DNA of 64,000 bases from Sphingobium sp. AS12 (GTDB lineage Bacteria; Pseudomonadota; Alphaproteobacteria; Sphingomonadales; Sphingomonadaceae). Below are positions 9,586 through 18,480 of this stretch, in pieces (position 1 is the first letter of the stretch; each line of letters opens with the position of its first letter). The stretch covers positions 62,001 through 126,000 of the forward strand of contig NZ_JAHRGM010000016.1 in the NCBI RefSeq assembly GCF_019097845.1, written 5' to 3'. The notes below the pieces were generated by a model. The model was not told the origin of the DNA. It searched no databases and was given only the letters and a program-made list of their open reading frames with translations. A program made the translations under genes and the position numbers.

Positions 9586-10557
9586 ATGCGACGTCTTGGC
9601 TGTATCATTCTGCTGATCGGCCTGGCCGTTGCGGCCTTCATAGCCTTCCGCTTCGTGGCGGGCTGGACCGAGCAAGGCCCGGCGAAACAGGATATCAGTA
9701 TCGTCGTACCGGACGGGGCGACGCTGTCCGACGCCGCGGTGCTGCTCAAGCGGTCGGGCGCGGTGCTGTCCGCCGACGCTTTCCTGACGCGGGCGAAGAT
9801 ATTTGGCGGCGGCACGTCGATCAAGGCGGGCGAGTTCGTCATCCCCGCAGGCGCCAGCAACAGCGACATCCTGTCGATCCTGCAGGGCGGCAAGACGCTC
9901 ACCCGCCTGATCACCATTCCCGAAGGGATGCCGTCGATCCTGGTGCATGAGCGGCTGATGGCCAATGATCAGCTGACCGGCGACATCAAGGTGCCGGAGG
10001 AAGGCAGCGTGCTGCCCGACAGCTATGCCTTCGACAAGGGCGAGCGCCGCACGGCGGTGCTGGCGCGGATGCAGGCGGCGATGGACAAGGAACTGGCAAA
10101 GCTCTGGGCCGAACGCGCGCCGGGCACGGTCGCCAAAAGCCCGCGAGAGGCGATCATCCTGGCCAGCATCGTCGAAAAGGAAACGGCGCTCCCGTCCGAG
10201 CGGCAGATGGTCGCGGGCGTCTATAGCAACAGGCTGCGTACCAACATGATGCTTCAGGCCGATCCCACGATCATCTACCCGATCACGCGCGGCAAGCCGC
10301 TGGGCCGCCGCATCCGCAAATCGGAAATCGCGGCGGTCAACGACTATAATACCTATGCGATGGTCGGCCTGCCCAAGGGACCGATCGCCAATCCGGGCCG
10401 CCTGTCGATCGCCGCCGTGCTGCACCCGGCCCAGACCAAGGCGCTCTATTTCGTCGCGGACGGGAAGGGCGGGCATATTTTCGCCGATACCTACCAGCAG
10501 CATAATGAAAATGTGCGCAAATGGTTCGAGATCAGGCGATCGCGCGGGGAATTGTGA
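9586..10557 (+). CDS. mltG: Endolytic murein transglycosylase MltG
   Basis: This 323-residue protein has one N-terminal membrane helix (about residues 5-24), a LysM-like subdomain and the YceG catalytic region. Visible family motifs are ASIVEKET (the catalytic Glu is expected here), QADPTIIY, NTY and GLPKGPIANPG. The enzyme cuts nascent glycan strands to end their growth at the inner membrane. Placement after fabF is a common arrangement in proteobacteria. Confidence 0.96.
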   Translation: MRRLGCIILLIGLAVAAFIAFRFVAGWTEQGPAKQDISIVVPDGATLSDAAVLLKRSGAVLSADAFLTRAKIFGGGTSIKAGEFVIPAGASNSDILSILQGGKTLTRLITIPEGMPSILVHERLMANDQLTGDIKVPEEGSVLPDSYAFDKGERRTAVLARMQAAMDKELAKLWAERAPGTVAKSPREAIILASIVEKETALPSERQMVAGVYSNRLRTNMMLQADPTIIYPITRGKPLGRRIRKSEIAAVNDYNTYAMVGLPKGPIANPGRLSIAAVLHPAQTKALYFVADGKGGHIFADTYQQHNENVRKWFEIRRSRGEL

Positions 10558-10562
10558 CTCCA

Positions 10563-10650
10563 CCGTCATCCTGACGGACGTCAGGATCCAGGGCGTCATA
10601 GGGCTGTGGGTGCCGCTCTGGATCCCGGATCAAGTCCGGGATGACGTCGG
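10563..10650. repeat. Intergenic double-hairpin repeat
   Basis: Two arms, GTCATCCTGACGGACGTCAG (from about 10563) and the region ending CCGGGATGAC (about 10643), are imperfect inverted copies. Each arm is itself palindromic: CCTGAC/GTCAGG and CCCGGA/TCCGGG. This is the widespread alphaproteobacterial intergenic repeat type. It separates convergent mltG and the small membrane protein gene and could end transcription from both. Confidence 0.7.
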
Positions 10651-10654
10651 TTTT

Positions 10655-11074
10655 TTAGGCTAGCACCCCTCTGGCCTTCATCGCCCGCGCATAGAGTAGT
10701 TGCGCAACCCCGGCGACAAAGATCAGCGCAGGCACCAGCACTGCGTCCCATCCCTCCACCGCCAGCATGTCGGTCGCCAGGAAATTCTGCGCGAACAGCA
10801 GGATGATCGCCACCAGCGAGAGTGCATAGACCGGCACCGCCACCGCTTTCTTCAACAGCAGCAGCACTGCTCCCAGTGTCCCGGCACCCACGGCAACCGC
10901 GAACACGGCCCAGACCCAGCCGGGCATCTGGCCATAGACCCGCGCCATATCGGGCGCGGTTCTTGCGAGTTCGTCCATGTCCATCGCATATTGCGCAGCA
11001 AAGGACATATCGCCCAGCAGGTTCCACGCCAGCGCGGCGATACCAACGGGCCAAAAAGAGCGCGGTGTCTGCAT
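10655..11074 (-). CDS. Small four-helix membrane protein (paralogue 1)
   Basis: This 139-residue protein has four hydrophobic segments. Its family function is not recognised. Shared features with the gene just upstream include a Trp-Asn-Leu-Met/Leu-Gly stretch in helix 1, an AxQYxxDxxELA loop, PxWVWxxxAxAVGAGTLGA in helix 2 and LLYARxxxxxGVL at the end. The two genes are tandem and clearly paralogous, separated by 43 bp. It appears to be a sugar/ion-channel-sized membrane protein with no visible catalytic motif. Confidence 0.75.
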   Translation of the reverse strand: MQTPRSFWPVGIAALAWNLLGDMSFAAQYAMDMDELARTAPDMARVYGQMPGWVWAVFAVAVGAGTLGAVLLLLKKAVAVPVYALSLVAIILLFAQNFLATDMLAVEGWDAVLVPALIFVAGVAQLLYARAMKARGVLA

Positions 11075-11117
11075 GATCCAGTTTCTTTCCCTGCGGCTGC
11101 CCGCGCTGGCGTGTCGA

Positions 11118-11537
11118 TTAGCGCAGCACGCCCTTGCCCACCAGATTACGGGCGTAGAGCAGCTGGACGATCGCGATCACCACGATGAAGGCGGGGAAAG
11201 CGATCACGACCGCTCCCTTCACCGCCAGCAAATCGGTGCCCAGGAATGTGTAGCCGAACTGCACGATCACCGCGATGACGGAGATCAGGAACAGGCTGGC
11301 GGCGGCGGCCTTCTTCATCAGCAGCGCGATCGCCCCCAGCGTCCCTGCGCCAACAGCGATGGCATAGGCGATCCAAACCCATGGCGGCATGGCGGCAAAG
11401 GCTTGGGCCGTCGTCGGATCGGTCTTGGCCAATTCGGTCAGGTCGGCTGTATATTGCATGGCAAAGGCGGCCAGCCCCATCAGGTTCCACAGCAGCAGGA
11501 TGATGGCGATGATGGTGAAATATCGTGGCGTATTCAT
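11118..11537 (-). CDS. Small four-helix membrane protein (paralogue 2)
   Basis: This is the tandem paralogue of the preceding gene, also 139 residues with four membrane helices. The strongest shared blocks are MPPWVWIAYAIAVGAGTLGA versus MPGWVWAVFAVAVGAGTLGA and the C-terminal QLLYARN/QLLYARA. Identical length and order point to a local duplication. Function is unknown. It is divergent from the peroxiredoxin gene. Confidence 0.75.
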   Translation of the reverse strand: MNTPRYFTIIAIILLLWNLMGLAAFAMQYTADLTELAKTDPTTAQAFAAMPPWVWIAYAIAVGAGTLGAIALLMKKAAAASLFLISVIAVIVQFGYTFLGTDLLAVKGAVVIAFPAFIVVIAIVQLLYARNLVGKGVLR

Positions 11538-11647
11538 GATCCAATCCCCTCCCTTTATGACGTGTCCCGTTGCAGGGCCGCCGTCGACCGATCATATACT
11601 TCTTGCAGGCCGCGCGGAAGCGGCGAGACGAACAAGGGACATGAGCC

Positions 11648-12187
11648 ATGCTGGGACGATCCGTACCGAATGTGACCCTCAAGACGCGCGTGCGCGACGA
11701 AACTGTCGAGGGGCCGAACCCCTTTCGCTGGCAGGATGTGCAGACGGGCGATCTGTTCGCGGGCAAGCGGGTGGTGGTGTTTTCGCTGCCCGGCGCTTTC
11801 ACCCCCACCTGTTCGACCGAACAATGTCCCGCGTTCGAGCGCTACTATGATGATTTCAAGGCGCTGGGCGTGGACGATGTCTATTGCGTGTCGGTCAACG
11901 ACGCCTTCGTCATGTTCCAGTGGGGCAAGCAGCTGGGCGTTAAGAATGTGAAGCTGCTGCCTGACGGATCGGGCGATTTTACCCGTCGTATGGGGATGCT
12001 CATCAAGAAGAATCATCTGGGCTTTGGCGACCGTAGCTGGCGTTATGCGATGGTCGTGGAGAACGGCAAGATCGTCGCCTGGTTCGAGGAACCGGGGATC
12101 AACGATATCGGCGAAGACGAAGATCCCTACGGTGAAACCCGGCCCGAACCGGTGCTGGAATGGCTGAAGGCGCATCCTGCCGGGTGA
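11648..12187 (+). CDS. Peroxiredoxin (Prx5-like)
   Basis: This 179-residue thiol peroxidase has the peroxidatic motif PGAFTPTCSTEQCPAFE, with the catalytic Cys after PT and a second Cys four residues on. It reduces H2O2 and alkyl hydroperoxides in the cytosol. The rest matches the Prx5/hybrid group (DAFVMFQWGKQLG, DRSWRYAMVVENG). Its stop overlaps the GTG start of the broken 2H phosphoesterase gene (GTGA), so the two were coupled before the prophage inserted. Confidence 0.93.
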   Translation: MLGRSVPNVTLKTRVRDETVEGPNPFRWQDVQTGDLFAGKRVVVFSLPGAFTPTCSTEQCPAFERYYDDFKALGVDDVYCVSVNDAFVMFQWGKQLGVKNVKLLPDGSGDFTRRMGMLIKKNHLGFGDRSWRYAMVVENGKIVAWFEEPGINDIGEDEDPYGETRPEPVLEWLKAHPAG

Positions 12188-12355
12188 GCGCCCCGATCAT
12201 CGTCAGCGCCTTGATGGGTGCGGCGGACTTTGCCTGGGCGGATGGACTGCGTCGCGCGCATTTCCCGCCCGACCGCAATGTCCTGTCTGCGCACATCACC
12301 CTTTTCCACCACCTGCCGCCCTCCGCGCTGGGGGAGGTAAGCGACCGGATCAAGG
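12184..12355 (+). pseudogene. 2H phosphoesterase (2'-5' RNA ligase-like), 5' part
   Basis: This is the N-terminal part of a 2H phosphoesterase gene, starting at a GTG that overlaps the peroxiredoxin stop. It contains the first catalytic motif HIT (in SAHITLFHHLPPS). The frame runs into the prophage end after Lys-57 and stops within 4 bases. Joined to 51160-51491 after removing the prophage and one copy of CAAGG, it gives a single 167-residue frame with both HxT motifs. The family acts on 2',3'-cyclic or 2'-5' RNA ends. Confidence 0.88.
12351..12355. repeat. 5-bp target-site duplication, left copy
   Basis: CAAGG here is repeated at 51155-51159 directly outside the other prophage end. A 5-bp duplication is the hallmark of Mu-type transposition. 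The duplicated bases fit the interrupted codon frame exactly. Confidence 0.92.
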
Positions 12356-12400
12356 TGTAGCGCGGCAAGAGAAGCTGGACTCTTGGACAAGAGATTCTGG
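12356..12400. other. Phage right end (attR) with two transposase-site repeats
   Basis: The end begins TGTAGCGCGG. CAAGAGAAGCTGG starts 10 bp in (12366-12378), and CAAGAGATTCTGG follows 22 bp later (12388-12400). The inverted counterpart CAAGAGAGGCTGG occurs 10 bp inside the other end. Position and 22-bp spacing match how MuA-binding sites are placed at Mu ends. About 90 bp of non-coding DNA follow before the first tail gene. Confidence 0.75.
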
Positions 12401-12489
12401 CGCACTTTAGCAGCGCCACCTACCCATTAACCTCAACCAGCGGAGCTACCTGCCCCCGCGCCCGCTTGGGTGGTTGTCAGCCGATTCAC

Positions 12490-13476
12490 CTAAACCAGCG
12501 AAAAAGCATTCCTGACAGCCTCGATCCTGTTTAACTTGCGATCAGCATCCGGCCAGCGACCCAAATACAGCGACCCCATGAGTTGCGCGGCGGAGATGTC
12601 CAGCAGCTTGCCCGACCCGTTGACCATGTGACCCTCAAGGATCAGCGTGTCGATCTTGCTGCCGTCGCCCTTCCGCGCGACAAGCCCTTTGCCTGTTCCG
12701 CCACGCGACCGCATGATCAGGTGCGTCATCTTGCCGTTTCGGACAAGGTAGCGCGGTCCATCGTCAGGGCGTGCGGTGCGCGCTTCGTTCCAGATTTTCG
12801 CGGTGACGGACGTTTCAGCCCGGTCGCTCTCACCGTAACTGGACCAGCAACCACGCTCTTTGATTTCAAGATCAATCGTGTCGGGCGAAGTGCTGCCCGT
12901 CGCGCTGATCCACGCCGCCCATGCATCCGACTTCGTACCTACACGGAACGTCCCGCCCTCCGTGTTGTCTGCAATAACAAGACCGGCATAGCCGTAGCCG
13001 CCAAAGACGTTGACGCGCGTGGTCGGGCTGGGATCATCCTTCACACGCACTCTGGTGCATGTCGGGACGCGCTTTAAGTTGTAGGAGCCATCGCCGATCA
13101 CCACGAACGTCTGCTCCAGGCAATGGAGGCTGTCATCGTAACGGCCAGCTTCGACCACCACGCCGGTCACGGCCTTGTCCACAAGCTGGGTAGCTATGCC
13201 CTTAGCGCCCGCCACAAACCAGGGTGGCAGGGCAACGTCTTTGGTGGCCCCGCTCACGCTCGCCACGTCCAGCGGGACGGTCAGGATCGGCATCTGGCTA
13301 AAGTCGCACGGCACCCCGCGCGCATCGATGGTCTGACTGGCATAGAGGCAGCCGCCACCTATCAGCTTGAGCCGCTCCTTTCGGGCTTTACCAAAGGCAG
13401 CGGCGATCACCTTGGACTGGTCGCGTCCCCTGCCATCGCAGATGACGCCAAGGTCGCGGATGTCAACGATGCTCAT
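12490..13476 (-). CDS. Tail-spike/pectate-lyase-like phage protein
   Basis: This 328-residue protein begins VDIRDLGVICDGRGRDQSKV, which resembles the start of beta-helix tail spikes (xVxDFGAxGDGxxDD pattern). No catalytic residues can be assigned. It is the last gene of the late operon, 89 bp from the phage end, where Mu-like phages keep host-recognition genes. It is probably a receptor-binding or capsule-degrading tail component. Confidence 0.55.
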   Translation of the reverse strand: MSIVDIRDLGVICDGRGRDQSKVIAAAFGKARKERLKLIGGGCLYASQTIDARGVPCDFSQMPILTVPLDVASVSGATKDVALPPWFVAGAKGIATQLVDKAVTGVVVEAGRYDDSLHCLEQTFVVIGDGSYNLKRVPTCTRVRVKDDPSPTTRVNVFGGYGYAGLVIADNTEGGTFRVGTKSDAWAAWISATGSTSPDTIDLEIKERGCWSSYGESDRAETSVTAKIWNEARTARPDDGPRYLVRNGKMTHLIMRSRGGTGKGLVARKGDGSKIDTLILEGHMVNGSGKLLDISAAQLMGSLYLGRWPDADRKLNRIEAVRNAFSLV

Positions 13477-13477
13477 G

Positions 13478-15238
13478 TCAGGCCCCTACGGTGACGGCTA
13501 GGACTGACCGATAGGTCACGGTCGGGCCGATCCCATTGTTACAGTCCACCTCGACATAAAGAAGGTCGCCCGCCGTGGTCGCGCCGCCAGCGATCGATGC
13601 GGTCCATGTGCTGCCGCTTAATGTCGCAAGTAGCGTTCCAGTGCCGATCCCGGTCTGTCCTGCGGTGCCACCCTTGTAGATCCGCCGCGCGACGAAATCG
13701 CTATTAGTGAACCCACGTAGGTTCCATGTGCCGGGCCGGACGACTGGTGATCCCCCGCTTGCCGCTGACACCGCGCCGGTCAGCCCCATGCGGAAATTGC
13801 TCGAAAAATACAGCCCGCCCGCGCCATTCTGCAACTCGCCCAGATAGACAGGCAGGCCCTTGTCGCGGTCGCTCACCAGATAGGCATAGGGCTGTTCGAT
13901 CTCGATGGTGCCCGACAAGCTGGCCCCCGTGCGCCACGAGAAGGCGAAGTTGCGCGCGCCGGGATACGATGGGCCCGCACCATAGAGCGCCTGCTCGTTG
14001 GTCTGAACCAGCGCATCAAACGCATGCGTGTTCGCCGCGCCGATCAAGCCGCTGACCCCTAGCGACCCGCCGCCGCCGCCGTAAGTGCCATAACTATATT
14101 GGGACCCAAACGAATAATAGCCCGCCGAACAGCGCATCATCGCGCCCGTCCGCACATATTGGCCGGGCGAGGCGGTGACGGTGAAGTTGCTCTTGTCGGC
14201 GATCCTGATCCGGCTGGTCGCACTCGCAGTCCCGGCCAGCGTCACCACGGTCTTCGTTCGCCCGCCTGTCGTCGCCACCTGCGCCACGGTGATGCCGGTT
14301 GCCCCGGTATCGTTGATGATCGATTTGCTGGTCGCCAAGCCAGACCCGACCACGGCTGTGACACCCGGCCCGGTGATCGTCCCGCCCGTCCCGGCCAGCG
14401 CACGGTCGGTATCGAGTTGCGCGCTGGCCATCAGCGGATAGGTGCCCGCCTCGATCATGTCGCGGATTTCCTGCGCGGTCTTCGCCTCGACCTTGCCATC
14501 GAGCGCCGTGAACACAGGTAATGCAACAGCCCAACTGCCGCGCTCATCAACGTGGACATAGAGCGGGCTGTCGACCGAATAGCTGCTGGCGGGCACCATC
14601 GCCGCCAGATCGACATAGTCGCACTTCGGTGTCGTCGCCGTCATTGCCCCAACATGCGCGGCCATCGCCGCCCAGACGCGCTCGCGCCGGGTAAGCGTCT
14701 GTCCGCTGTCAACGGTCGCCTCACCGGCCTTGGCCGATCCGACCGTGGGGATCACCACCAGATGCTTGCCACGCGCCACCACTTGTTCGGCAAAGGCACG
14801 ATCAACCGCGTCATACCAGTCCTGCAAATAAGGATTGCTGGTCGATCCCGACGCCGGATTGGCACCCGGATTGGTGGACAGCAGATTGTCGTTCGCGCCC
14901 ATAGGACCGAGCATCATGAGGTCGGGATACTGGCACAAGGCCGCGTCTATCGCCATGGGGTCGATCCACACGTTGCCCGTCGCCTGGTCGCTGATCGACG
15001 TGCCGGATAGGGCGAGGAACGGCACGGCGGTAGGCTGCACCCGCGCGCTCATCAGCGCCTGGAAGACATGCGGCGCATTGTTCGCGCCGGGGCCTACGCC
15101 ACCGCTAGGGGCGACAAGGCCGTCGCCGACCCAGTTGTATGTCGATCCAACAGGCAGGAGCGCAGGCGCAGGCGCACCACCGCCACCGCTGCGGCGGGCA
15201 TAGCCGACCGAATATCCGCCGCGATAGCCGTAGCTCAC
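13478..15238 (-). CDS. Tail protein with degenerate SGNH-hydrolase-like domain
   Basis: This 586-residue protein has a Gly/Arg/Tyr-rich N-terminus (residues 1-25) and then an SGNH-like domain: block I reads WVGDGLVAP, block III GPMGANDNLL, and a block V-like segment has Asp and His in DSPLYVHVDERG. The Ser nucleophile of the canonical GDS is Gly here, so the domain may bind rather than hydrolyse. The C-terminal half is beta-rich and probably receptor-facing. It overlaps the next upstream gene by 4 bp. Confidence 0.6.
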   Translation of the reverse strand: MSYGYRGGYSVGYARRSGGGGAPAPALLPVGSTYNWVGDGLVAPSGGVGPGANNAPHVFQALMSARVQPTAVPFLALSGTSISDQATGNVWIDPMAIDAALCQYPDLMMLGPMGANDNLLSTNPGANPASGSTSNPYLQDWYDAVDRAFAEQVVARGKHLVVIPTVGSAKAGEATVDSGQTLTRRERVWAAMAAHVGAMTATTPKCDYVDLAAMVPASSYSVDSPLYVHVDERGSWAVALPVFTALDGKVEAKTAQEIRDMIEAGTYPLMASAQLDTDRALAGTGGTITGPGVTAVVGSGLATSKSIINDTGATGITVAQVATTGGRTKTVVTLAGTASATSRIRIADKSNFTVTASPGQYVRTGAMMRCSAGYYSFGSQYSYGTYGGGGGSLGVSGLIGAANTHAFDALVQTNEQALYGAGPSYPGARNFAFSWRTGASLSGTIEIEQPYAYLVSDRDKGLPVYLGELQNGAGGLYFSSNFRMGLTGAVSAASGGSPVVRPGTWNLRGFTNSDFVARRIYKGGTAGQTGIGTGTLLATLSGSTWTASIAGGATTAGDLLYVEVDCNNGIGPTVTYRSVLAVTVGA

Positions 15239-15537
15239 GCGGCAGCGGCCTTGATCTTCCAGCTGCCTGCATCGATGTGAAACCAGCTGGGCGTTGCGGC
15301 CGGCAGCACGATGAAGCTGCCCGCCGGGTTGAGGGAGCCTGCCTGGTCAGCCGTTCGGATGTCGAGGCGTACCTTTTCACCAGGGACCAGGCAAAGTTCG
15401 CACGGGCCGATGATTTCATCGCTTGTGGTACCCAGCGCCAGTGCCTGCTGGCCGCCAATGGCCGGCAGGCTTGGGAGCGATGGAGAGCGCCCGATCGCGT
15501 CACGAAGTGCTTTGTGCAGCGAATAATCGAGTGCCAT
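15235..15537 (-). CDS. Small phage tail-region protein, function unknown
   Basis: This 100-residue protein has no recognised family. It is predicted to be mostly beta structure with a C-terminal Ala-rich tail. It overlaps the SGNH-like tail protein gene by 4 bp, so the two are translationally coupled and likely part of the same tail structure. Confidence 0.55.
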   Translation of the reverse strand: MALDYSLHKALRDAIGRSPSLPSLPAIGGQQALALGTTSDEIIGPCELCLVPGEKVRLDIRTADQAGSLNPAGSFIVLPAATPSWFHIDAGSWKIKAAAA

Positions 15538-15603
15538 TTGCTAATGTCCCTGTGTTGAAAAAGTGCGGGTAAACGCCCGTCTTAGAGGCCGTTGAGACGC
15601 GCC

Positions 15604-16389
15604 TCAGGCATAGAGCCCATGCGCGCGGCCGGTGTTGATCAGCCAGTTTCGCAAGATCAGCTTCTCCGCCACAGAAAGGATGCGTGAAAAGGCAATGTCG
15701 CACCACACATGGCCTGACCCTGTGAGATTCACTCCGACGGCATGTCCACAGCCGAATTTCGCCCCGGTTCCCATCCGCGCATACCCATCACCCTGCGCAC
15801 CTGAACCGCTTACGCCCGCGATATATTCACTGACCTGAAGATCGTCGTTTGTGCTGGCGGTGGAGCCCGGTCCACCGGTCGATGCGATAGCAAGGCGCAT
15901 GGGACTGGCCGGTCCCCCAGGGACAGCCAGCGTCAACGTGCGCGAGGCCGGTGCCACGCCATCACTGTACCGTGCGCTGACCTGTAACGCATCCGGCCCG
16001 CTTGAAAAAAGGCAAACGCCCTGGACGAGTGGTGAGCCGACGAAACCGGAGCCGCCCCAGAAAAAGCGGTTCGCAATGTCAACCTGACTTCCGATATCCC
16101 GCGCACCGATGATCCGGGTCATTGCTTGACCGGTGTCGGTCAAATGCATGGTCAAGTAGTTGAAGGAGGATCGCAGCTCCAAATAGCCGTCATGCTCGAT
16201 GGGAGAGCCGGTGACGATGGCATCGTCCTTTCCCGGAGCCCAATTGCGCAACGCGACCGCTGCGCCGTGCGTCATGAAATGTACCCACTCCAGCCCCGTC
16301 GGATCGAGGCCTCTGGGCAGGGAAAGGCGCGCGGCACCGGGGATGACGCCATAGTCACCTGAACGCGCGCGAAAACCAGCATAAGCCAT
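15604..16389 (-). CDS. Tail protein with LamG/concanavalin-like fold
   Basis: This 261-residue protein ends with a pattern, DIAFSRILSVAEKLILRNWL, typical of LamG-type domains in phage fibre proteins (xxxFxRxLsxxEixxLxxw). Residues 100-210 are beta-rich with many Gly/Ser turns. A carbohydrate-binding role at the tail tip is likely. It lies between the two SGNH-type fibre proteins in the same transcript. Confidence 0.55.
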   Translation of the reverse strand: MAYAGFRARSGDYGVIPGAARLSLPRGLDPTGLEWVHFMTHGAAVALRNWAPGKDDAIVTGSPIEHDGYLELRSSFNYLTMHLTDTGQAMTRIIGARDIGSQVDIANRFFWGGSGFVGSPLVQGVCLFSSGPDALQVSARYSDGVAPASRTLTLAVPGGPASPMRLAIASTGGPGSTASTNDDLQVSEYIAGVSGSGAQGDGYARMGTGAKFGCGHAVGVNLTGSGHVWCDIAFSRILSVAEKLILRNWLINTGRAHGLYA

Positions 16390-16398
16390 GAGTTGATC

Positions 16399-18480
16399 CT
16401 AGAAGAAATTGGCGATGGCGGCGGCAAGCGGCTCGGAATGCTGATCCCGTCCGCCATAAAGAGGGTGGACCGGCTCGGTCAGTTCGTAAGGAGCAAAACC
16501 GGTCGCGGCATCGACTGCGCCAAGGGTCTGGAGCCAGCCGGCCTCCTGTGACTGATGCGCCCAAGCCGAGCAGAGACGGATATTTGCGTCGCCGCCCGCC
16601 GCGCGTGCGCGCACGAACTGTTCCATCGCAGCGAGAATGGCCGCCCAACGCGGCCAGTAGAGATCGCCAGCGCTGCCGCGCGGCATGGTCGTCGCCCAGA
16701 TCAGGATTTTCGCAGTCGGCGCGACGCGTCGGATTTCGTTGACCAGATAGCCATAGCCGTTGGTGACCTGCGCCAGTCCTGTCGCATCATCTTCCTCCAG
16801 CATATCGTTCATGCCGACGTTGAGGACAAACAGGCCAGGCGTGGCGAGACTGAAGCGGGACAAATAATGGCCAAGGTCGAAGCGGTAATTGGTGCCGCTC
16901 ACGGTGACGATCGGCGCGGCAGACCCAGCGCCGGTGTCAGGGTTGAGGAAAGGATTAGCGAGGCGTTTGTTCGCCTTGTTCAGGGCGAGATAGGCCAGTT
17001 CCTCGCCCGGTGCGACGATGCTGCTCCAGTCGGCGTCCTGCTTGGTGCCAAGGAAGTCGGAGAAGGCCCAACCCTCCCGGCCCTCGCCGAGCGGGCCGGT
17101 GGCGTCATTGCCGTCCGCTGTCCCTGCGCCGTTGATCGTGCCGATCCAGGTGGGGACATAGCCCCAGGACGTCAGGAGGGCGTTGCACTTTTGGGCAGTC
17201 TGCCGATTGGTGATGCTGTCGCCTATGAACAGGCCAGTCAGCGTCGGTGATCCGCTCACAGGGACTGCCTTGACGCGAGCCGTGACTATGCGGGCGATAC
17301 CAGCTGCCTGGCCCTTCTGACGAATGACCATGTCGGTCTGGCCGCCCAACCGCGCCGGATCGAGTTCGATCGTACCGTCACAGGCACTGCGCGTGTATGC
17401 TCCGTTGCGGTTCGATACGGTCACCACCAAGAGCCCATCGTCGCGGCGAACCTTCAGCAGCGAGCCGACATGCAGCGCAAGGCGACGGTCTGACACAAGC
17501 GCCAGATCGCCGCCGAAAATCGGAGAGATGTCAATCGGCGCGATCGGCGCATCGACATCACCAAGCGCGATAGAGCCATCCCGCTGAATGATCTTGACGC
17601 CCTTTGGCCCACTTTCCATTCGGCCGCCGCCGGGCAAATCCCAACCAAACATATCGACCGCGAACGGACGAAAACCAGAGTCGTTGTAGAAGCCGGACAC
17701 GCCTTCTTCGAAAGGTTCGTCGGGATTGGGGGGCGCGCCCACGTTGATCGAGGGCAGCGCAACCCCTCGCGCGTAAAAATCGGCGACAGCCATGCCTGAG
17801 CCGTTTTCCAGGCTGTGGGTCGGCCGGTCCGGTGACTGCGATTGCTCGACGCGGATCATACCGTCCGCCACCGCGTCCAGCGCGCTGCGATTGGGGTAGC
17901 TGTCCTGCTCGACGCCGACATCGGCCACCATCCGATAGCGTGTCGCATAGGAGCCTTCAGGCCCATAGGCGACGAACTGCTGCCCGTTTGCGGTGGCGGC
18001 TTCGCCGGTCGCCTTGTCGGCGTAGATCGTGCCGAGAAGCGCCGTTTGCGCAGCGGCCTCCGACAGTTGGGCAGCATCCTGCGCCGCCAGTCGAGCCACG
18101 CCGGCACTCGCCTCCGACAAAGCCGCCTGGTCGCGCACGGCGGATGCCTCGGCGATCAGATTGTCGTACAGCGCCATGTCGATGCCCGGAAGCAACTGCA
18201 CCCAGGCGGTCGCGTCCGTCCCCGGCTGCACGCCTCCGTTGACGCGGAGTGCGAACCACAGGCTGCCGCCGAACGCGACCACGTCGCGCGGGGCAAAGAC
18301 GATATCCTCGTCCCAGTCCGGCCGTTCCCCGTCGAAATTCCAGGGCGGCGGTCCCTTTACATTTTGTTCAAGCCAGTCAGCGACGGCCAACGGCACGCGA
18401 CCGCTATCCACCTCCAGCTGGGCATAGACCTCATAGGTCGATGGTCCGATCTTGCCGCCGCCGTAGACAATATCGCTCAT
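16399..18480 (-). CDS. Tail fibre with SGNH/GDSL esterase domain
   Basis: This 693-residue fibre has an Ala-rich helical segment (about residues 108-155) followed by a beta-rich middle and a C-terminal SGNH hydrolase domain. GLFIGDSITN is block I with the Ser nucleophile, VLNVGMNDML is block III, and the late EPVHPLYGG carries the expected His. The enzyme probably deacylates host surface polysaccharide during adsorption. It overlaps the 115-residue upstream gene by 4 bp. Confidence 0.75.
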   Translation of the reverse strand: MSDIVYGGGKIGPSTYEVYAQLEVDSGRVPLAVADWLEQNVKGPPPWNFDGERPDWDEDIVFAPRDVVAFGGSLWFALRVNGGVQPGTDATAWVQLLPGIDMALYDNLIAEASAVRDQAALSEASAGVARLAAQDAAQLSEAAAQTALLGTIYADKATGEAATANGQQFVAYGPEGSYATRYRMVADVGVEQDSYPNRSALDAVADGMIRVEQSQSPDRPTHSLENGSGMAVADFYARGVALPSINVGAPPNPDEPFEEGVSGFYNDSGFRPFAVDMFGWDLPGGGRMESGPKGVKIIQRDGSIALGDVDAPIAPIDISPIFGGDLALVSDRRLALHVGSLLKVRRDDGLLVVTVSNRNGAYTRSACDGTIELDPARLGGQTDMVIRQKGQAAGIARIVTARVKAVPVSGSPTLTGLFIGDSITNRQTAQKCNALLTSWGYVPTWIGTINGAGTADGNDATGPLGEGREGWAFSDFLGTKQDADWSSIVAPGEELAYLALNKANKRLANPFLNPDTGAGSAAPIVTVSGTNYRFDLGHYLSRFSLATPGLFVLNVGMNDMLEEDDATGLAQVTNGYGYLVNEIRRVAPTAKILIWATTMPRGSAGDLYWPRWAAILAAMEQFVRARAAGGDANIRLCSAWAHQSQEAGWLQTLGAVDAATGFAPYELTEPVHPLYGGRDQHSEPLAAAIANFF

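Noticed and set aside
8271-9965. Long minus-strand frame opposite fabF and mltG
   Set aside because: It is an antisense shadow of two certain genes in GC-rich DNA, with composition typical of such shadows.
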